A DNA stretch of 64,000 nucleotides from SIG603 sp963589785 (GTDB taxonomy: Bacteria; Bacillota; Clostridia; Oscillospirales; Acutalibacteraceae), in the NCBI GenBank assembly GCA_963589785.1, contig CAVAMJ010000002.1:186001-250000 (forward strand), read 5' to 3'. The notes below the pieces were generated by a model. That model worked only from the letters and a program-made list of their open reading frames with translations, was not told where the DNA came from and did no database searches. This document shows, in pieces, positions 60,838-64,000 of the stretch. Position 1 is the first letter of the stretch. Every line of letters begins with the position of its first letter. A program made the position numbers and the translations under genes.

Positions 60838-62361
60838 TTACCCACGAGTAACCTTTGTTACTACAAGCTTGCTGTTTCCGTAAACGTGAACACCCTCTAT
60901 GTCACCTGTGTTGAGTGCGGCAAGAGCCTCGTTAGAAAGGTTGATAGCGTCCATTTCAAAGGAAACTGTATTTTCACCGCAAGAAACCGTGAAAAGCTTC
61001 TTTTCGTCGCTGTTTTTGAGTGTCAACTTAGTAGGTTTCTCATCGAGATGACCGATTAGATTATTAATCTCGACATCGGCAATCTTCTGTCTTCTGTGAA
61101 CATCGTATCCGCCGCAAGCTGAGCTTGAAACGGTAATTTCTGCGAAGTGGTCGACATTAATGATAACGGCAAGTGCGAAATATCCGTCAGCTGTTTCACT
61201 CTCGTCTGAAATTTCGACAGTGAACTCCTCGTTGTGCTCCGCCTGTCTCAGTCCCATGAATGACGGTGTGCCAAGCTCAGAAAGCTCCTTATCTCTGCCT
61301 AGAATAGTCATTTTACCGTCTGTTACAATTAAATCATCGCCGAGACCGTCTCGAAGCGTCAACCAGTCGTTTGAAAGCTTGCCGCCCTCGAAGTTCTCTT
61401 CAAAAGCCTCTATTCGCTGCTCGCTTACGATTTTAGCGTGCTCAGGGAAATCGGCGAGGTCAACTGTCTCAGTCGGAACGCCGTGATAAATCTTAGGCCA
61501 GTCGCCGTCCCAATTTACCGGATAGACAAGAGTTTCTCTGCCGATATTTGTAATCAAAGAAAATCCGACATGTGCGGGATGTGTTCCGAGACAGCTCATC
61601 CACCAGTTGCCGTTAACATCGGTGAAAAGGTCTGCATGTCCGATATTCTGAAGCGGCTCTTCCGCACGGTCACGGTTTGTGAACAATGGGTTTATTCCGC
61701 TTTCATCTTTATAAGGACCCCAGAGGTTCTCACTTCTGAAAATGGTAATCATGTGGCCGGCACCCGTTCCGCCCTCTGCGGCAAGAAGATAATAAAATCT
61801 GTTCTTCTTAATGATATGCGGGCCTTCGACATCTCTTCCGCCTGTTCCGTAGCTGATAATCTCAGGACCACGCAGAATTTCTCCTGTCTCAAGCTTAATC
61901 TCGACCTGCTGGAGTGCCTTTGTGCCCTTGTCATCGATATAGCCCGTGAACTGGAGGTAAGTTCTTCCGTCCTCGAAATAGAGATCGGGGTCAATTCCTC
62001 TGACATCAACCTCTGCTCTTGTTTCTTCCCAGTCGATTTTATTGTCGGCTGTCAAAGTGCCTCTTATGATGAAGGTCTTGAACTCGGCAAAGTTAGTAGT
62101 GACGACATAGAAATGATTTTCGTGGTATCTTATGCAAACGGCAAAGATGCCCTCGTTAGATCTTGAGGTTCTAAGGTCAGCCTGACACGGCTTTTTTGCA
62201 ACGCTCTCGAGGCTCTCCCAGTTGACGAGGTCTTTACTTCTCGAAATTGCAATACCTGGATAATACTCAAATGTAGAGTTGGCAAGATAGAAATATTCGC
62301 CCACACGCACAATGCTCGGATCGGGATACATTCCGCGTCTAATCGGATTTTGATATTTCAT
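60838..62361 (-). CDS. Glycoside hydrolase family 43 beta-xylosidase/arabinofuranosidase
   Basis: 507 residues, no signal peptide. Five-bladed GH43 propeller (about 1-300) with general base Asp in YPDPSIV, pKa-modulating Asp in RGIDPDLYF and acid Glu in DVEGPHI, then a C-terminal beta-sandwich (about 325-507) as in XynB-type xylosidases. These release xylose or arabinose from the non-reducing ends of xylo-oligosaccharides in the cytosol. First gene of a pair with the DUF5060 protein. Confidence 0.9.
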   Translation of the reverse strand: MKYQNPIRRGMYPDPSIVRVGEYFYLANSTFEYYPGIAISRSKDLVNWESLESVAKKPCQADLRTSRSNEGIFAVCIRYHENHFYVVTTNFAEFKTFIIRGTLTADNKIDWEETRAEVDVRGIDPDLYFEDGRTYLQFTGYIDDKGTKALQQVEIKLETGEILRGPEIISYGTGGRDVEGPHIIKKNRFYYLLAAEGGTGAGHMITIFRSENLWGPYKDESGINPLFTNRDRAEEPLQNIGHADLFTDVNGNWWMSCLGTHPAHVGFSLITNIGRETLVYPVNWDGDWPKIYHGVPTETVDLADFPEHAKIVSEQRIEAFEENFEGGKLSNDWLTLRDGLGDDLIVTDGKMTILGRDKELSELGTPSFMGLRQAEHNEEFTVEISDESETADGYFALAVIINVDHFAEITVSSSACGGYDVHRRQKIADVEINNLIGHLDEKPTKLTLKNSDEKKLFTVSCGENTVSFEMDAINLSNEALAALNTGDIEGVHVYGNSKLVVTKVTRG

Positions 62362-62591
62362 GATTGTTCCTTTCGCTTATAAAAGCTTGATTAGTTTTTA
62401 TTCATTTTCACACCCAAAAGCTTAAAATATGAACTTTTTACATATTTTTCCACTTTATACTATGATTTTAATACAATTTATCAAACTAATCCATGTATAC
62501 GATTTAGGTAAATCCGTTGTTTTTTAATTTAGAAAAAAAAGCAGACTTTTCGCCCGCTCTCTTTTACACATATACTTATTAGAAATAGAAA

Positions 62592-62623
62592 TAAAAAAAG
62601 TGGATATCCAATAGGATATCCAC
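62592..62623 (-). terminator. Terminator of tRNA-Pro
   Basis: Minus-strand stem GTGGATATCC/GGATATCCAC with loop TATT followed by seven Ts. Confidence 0.9.
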
Positions 62624-62625
62624 TG

Positions 62626-62702
62626 TGGTCGAGGTGACGGGATTCGAACACGCGACCTCTGCGTCCCGAACGCAGCGCTCTACCAAACTGAGCCACACCT
62701 CG
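62626..62702 (-). tRNA. tRNA-Pro(CGG)
   Basis: Acceptor CGAGGTG/CACCTCG, anticodon loop TTCGGGA (anticodon CGG), T-loop TTCGAAT, discriminator A and encoded CCA (62628-62626). Reads CCG. Confidence 0.95.
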
Positions 62703-62739
62703 ATAATAAATACCTCGACAATTTTTTGCCGAGGTATTA

Positions 62740-62813
62740 TGGCTGCGGAACTAGGATTCGAACCCAGACATACAGAGTCAGAGTCTGCTGTGCTACCCTT
62801 ACACAATTCCGCA
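62740..62813 (-). tRNA. tRNA-Gln(CTG)
   Basis: Acceptor TGCGGAA/TTCCGCA, anticodon stem GCAGA/TCTGT with loop CTCTGAC (anticodon CTG), T-loop TTCGAAT, discriminator G and encoded CCA (62742-62740). Reads CAG. A hairpin ATACCTCG/CGAGGTAT separates it from tRNA-Pro. Confidence 0.95.
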
Positions 62814-62976
62814 TTATGTCTTATCGGTTTTGTTTTTTGTTTTCGTTTTGTTCAACCGACAAGAGTTATTATACTCTTTTTTTCTCAAAAGTCAACACTT
62901 TTTTCAAAAAAATTTTAAATTTTTAAAAATAATTTTTCCAAACCTCAAAAATCGCATAAAACAGCCAAAAATTAAG

Positions 62977-63010
62977 AACGGCATCCGATAGCTTTTTGGA
63001 CGCCGTTCAA
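62977..63010. terminator. Hairpin terminator of the ATP-grasp gene
   Basis: Stem AACGGC-TCC/GGA-GCCGTT 40 bp after the ATP-grasp stop; minus-strand tail CTTAATTTTTGG. Confidence 0.6.
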
Positions 63011-63049
63011 GTTTTTTAGATTTTTATTTAATTTTTTGGATTTTTTCAA

Positions 63050-64000
63050 TCAAAGTCCCTTAACGTACTTTTTAAATTCCGGAAGCATACCGATTCTGTC
63101 CGGTACGTGGGGAGGCATCTGAAGGAAGTCGTGTCCCGGGAGGTTATTTCCCTCGACCATTACAGGGCCATTGTCTGTCATGGCAATATCCCAGCCGACA
63201 TATCCCATCTGCGGAACTCTGCCGGCAGCTTTAACGCACATATCGACAGCCTCCTGCCAACGAGGAATCTTGAAGCCCTCGATCTTTGTTCCTGTCTTAG
63301 GGTGAACCTTATATTCAATTCTGTCCTTATCGTAGCCGACGTGAGTGATAACTCCTGTTTTGACATCGATAGGAGCGCACATTCCGCCAGCATTGAGGTT
63401 ATCGACAGGTCTTTCGCTGTTTCCTATTCTGATGAACGCATAAACAACGTGACCCTCGCCCTCGCTGAATATTGTGACTATTCTAAGGGTGTTTACGGAT
63501 GACGGGTTGAGAGCCATGAGCTCCTTATGCTGAACGATGAATTCCTCTGCGAGGTAATTTCCCTTGCCTCTTAGATAATCGTACATTTCCTTGACGGAAG
63601 CAAAATCGCTCTTCTTGAGCTTTTCGACACCGACACCGCAGCACTCGTCTGTCGGCTTTGCCATGATTACATCATGAGTTGACATGAACTTCTCAAAGTC
63701 CTCATAGCTTGTATCTGGCATATAGTACCACTCACGGTTGATGCAGTCTCCGAATGTAGCGTAAAACTCGTCCTTATTATCGAAAACATGATAATAATTC
63801 GGGTCGTTCATAAGTCTTGTGATGGTATTGTTGATACCTCTTGTGACATATGTCTCTCTCTGAGCCTTAGTCAAAAGATACCACTCGCACAAAAGGTAAT
63901 CCTTGTAGCCTGCGCCGTATCTCAGACCGCAGAAAACGATATCGAAGAAGAGAAAAATTCTGTTCTTTCCGCAAATTTTATGGACTGTACCGACTGTCTC
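63050..64000 (-). CDS. Sugar-transfer-associated ATP-grasp protein (5' end beyond window)
   Basis: At least 316 residues; the frame is open to the window edge, so the start is missing. ATP-grasp features: VIMAKPTDECCGVGVEKLKKSDF (ATP-binding Lys and Gly loop), YLAEEFIVQH, NTLRIVTIFSEGEG, and the metal-binding pair VGWDIAMTDNGPVMVEGNNLPG. This is the ATPgrasp_ST family found in capsule and surface polysaccharide contexts, thought to ligate a carboxylate to an amine or sugar. A TTG at 63892 is an internal codon, not the start. Confidence 0.82.
   Translation of the reverse strand, partial: ETVGTVHKICGKNRIFLFFDIVFCGLRYGAGYKDYLLCEWYLLTKAQRETYVTRGINNTITRLMNDPNYYHVFDNKDEFYATFGDCINREWYYMPDTSYEDFEKFMSTHDVIMAKPTDECCGVGVEKLKKSDFASVKEMYDYLRGKGNYLAEEFIVQHKELMALNPSSVNTLRIVTIFSEGEGHVVYAFIRIGNSERPVDNLNAGGMCAPIDVKTGVITHVGYDKDRIEYKVHPKTGTKIEGFKIPRWQEAVDMCVKAAGRVPQMGYVGWDIAMTDNGPVMVEGNNLPGHDFLQMPPHVPDRIGMLPEFKKYVKGL

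Overview
This window looks like a chromosome segment of a strictly anaerobic gut Firmicute of class Clostridia, most likely Oscillospirales/Ruminococcaceae. The evidence is a SCIFF peptide with its radical SAM maturase, an electron-bifurcating NfnAB pair, a DivIVA/SepF/YlmH division cluster, a RicF homologue with a cysteine tail, intracellular GH43-type glycosidases, BspA-type leucine-rich repeat proteins, frequent TTG starts and Firmicute-type promoters and terminators. Taxonomy is inferred from gene content only.

Layout. 1-4000: end of an iron-siderophore ABC importer (binding protein end, two permeases, ATPase) with a convergent AraC regulator. 4190-5040: tRNA-Ser and a complete type III toxin-antitoxin locus (promoter, two 36-nt RNA repeats, terminator, ToxN-like toxin). 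5500-8740: sugar-phosphate isomerase, peptidase T, Gfo/Idh oxidoreductase. 9170-12560: a large leucine-rich-repeat surface protein with a TA-tract promoter, and an atypical Nramp transporter. 13534-27132: a long minus-strand run of housekeeping genes (miaB, ricF, mutS, mutL, miaA, HlyD-like, yggS, sepF, ylmH, divIVA, lspA, rluD, comEA). 27217-33120: CBS protein, tRNA-Trp, HAD phosphatase, small proteins, nfnAB. 33313-36380: scfA, scfB and a PLP decarboxylase. 36428-39057: two envelope glycosyltransferases. 39196-46050: ribokinase, then an isomerase, split-transketolase and FGGY-kinase operon facing a LacI regulator across a perfect palindrome. 46092-50500: small Cys-rich proteins, LysR/MATE pair, GNAT. 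50678-58561: a sortase-assembled pilus operon with its own tyrosine recombinase. 59305-64000: two glycosidases, tRNA-Pro, tRNA-Gln and a partial ATP-grasp gene.

The most striking system is the pilus locus. Its gene order (large adhesin, small protein, signal-peptidase-like protein, pilin, class B sortase, second pilin) matches the Streptococcus pyogenes FCT pilus islands. The signal-peptidase-like protein has Asp and Gly where the catalytic Ser and Lys should be, as in streptococcal SipA. Upstream, a 329-bp segment is bounded by 18-bp inverted repeats. It holds a palindromic promoter that can fire both ways and a terminator on one side only. The recombinase gene ends inside the outer arm of one repeat. 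I infer a phase-variation switch in which inversion moves the terminator between promoter and pilus genes. As written, the segment appears to be in the ON state.

A second possible phase-variable surface gene (the LRR protein) has an alternating TA tract inside the -35/-10 spacer of its promoter. Many longer intergenic gaps are filled by a mosaic family of hairpin-forming repeats: about ten copies each of two modules and about four each of two others.
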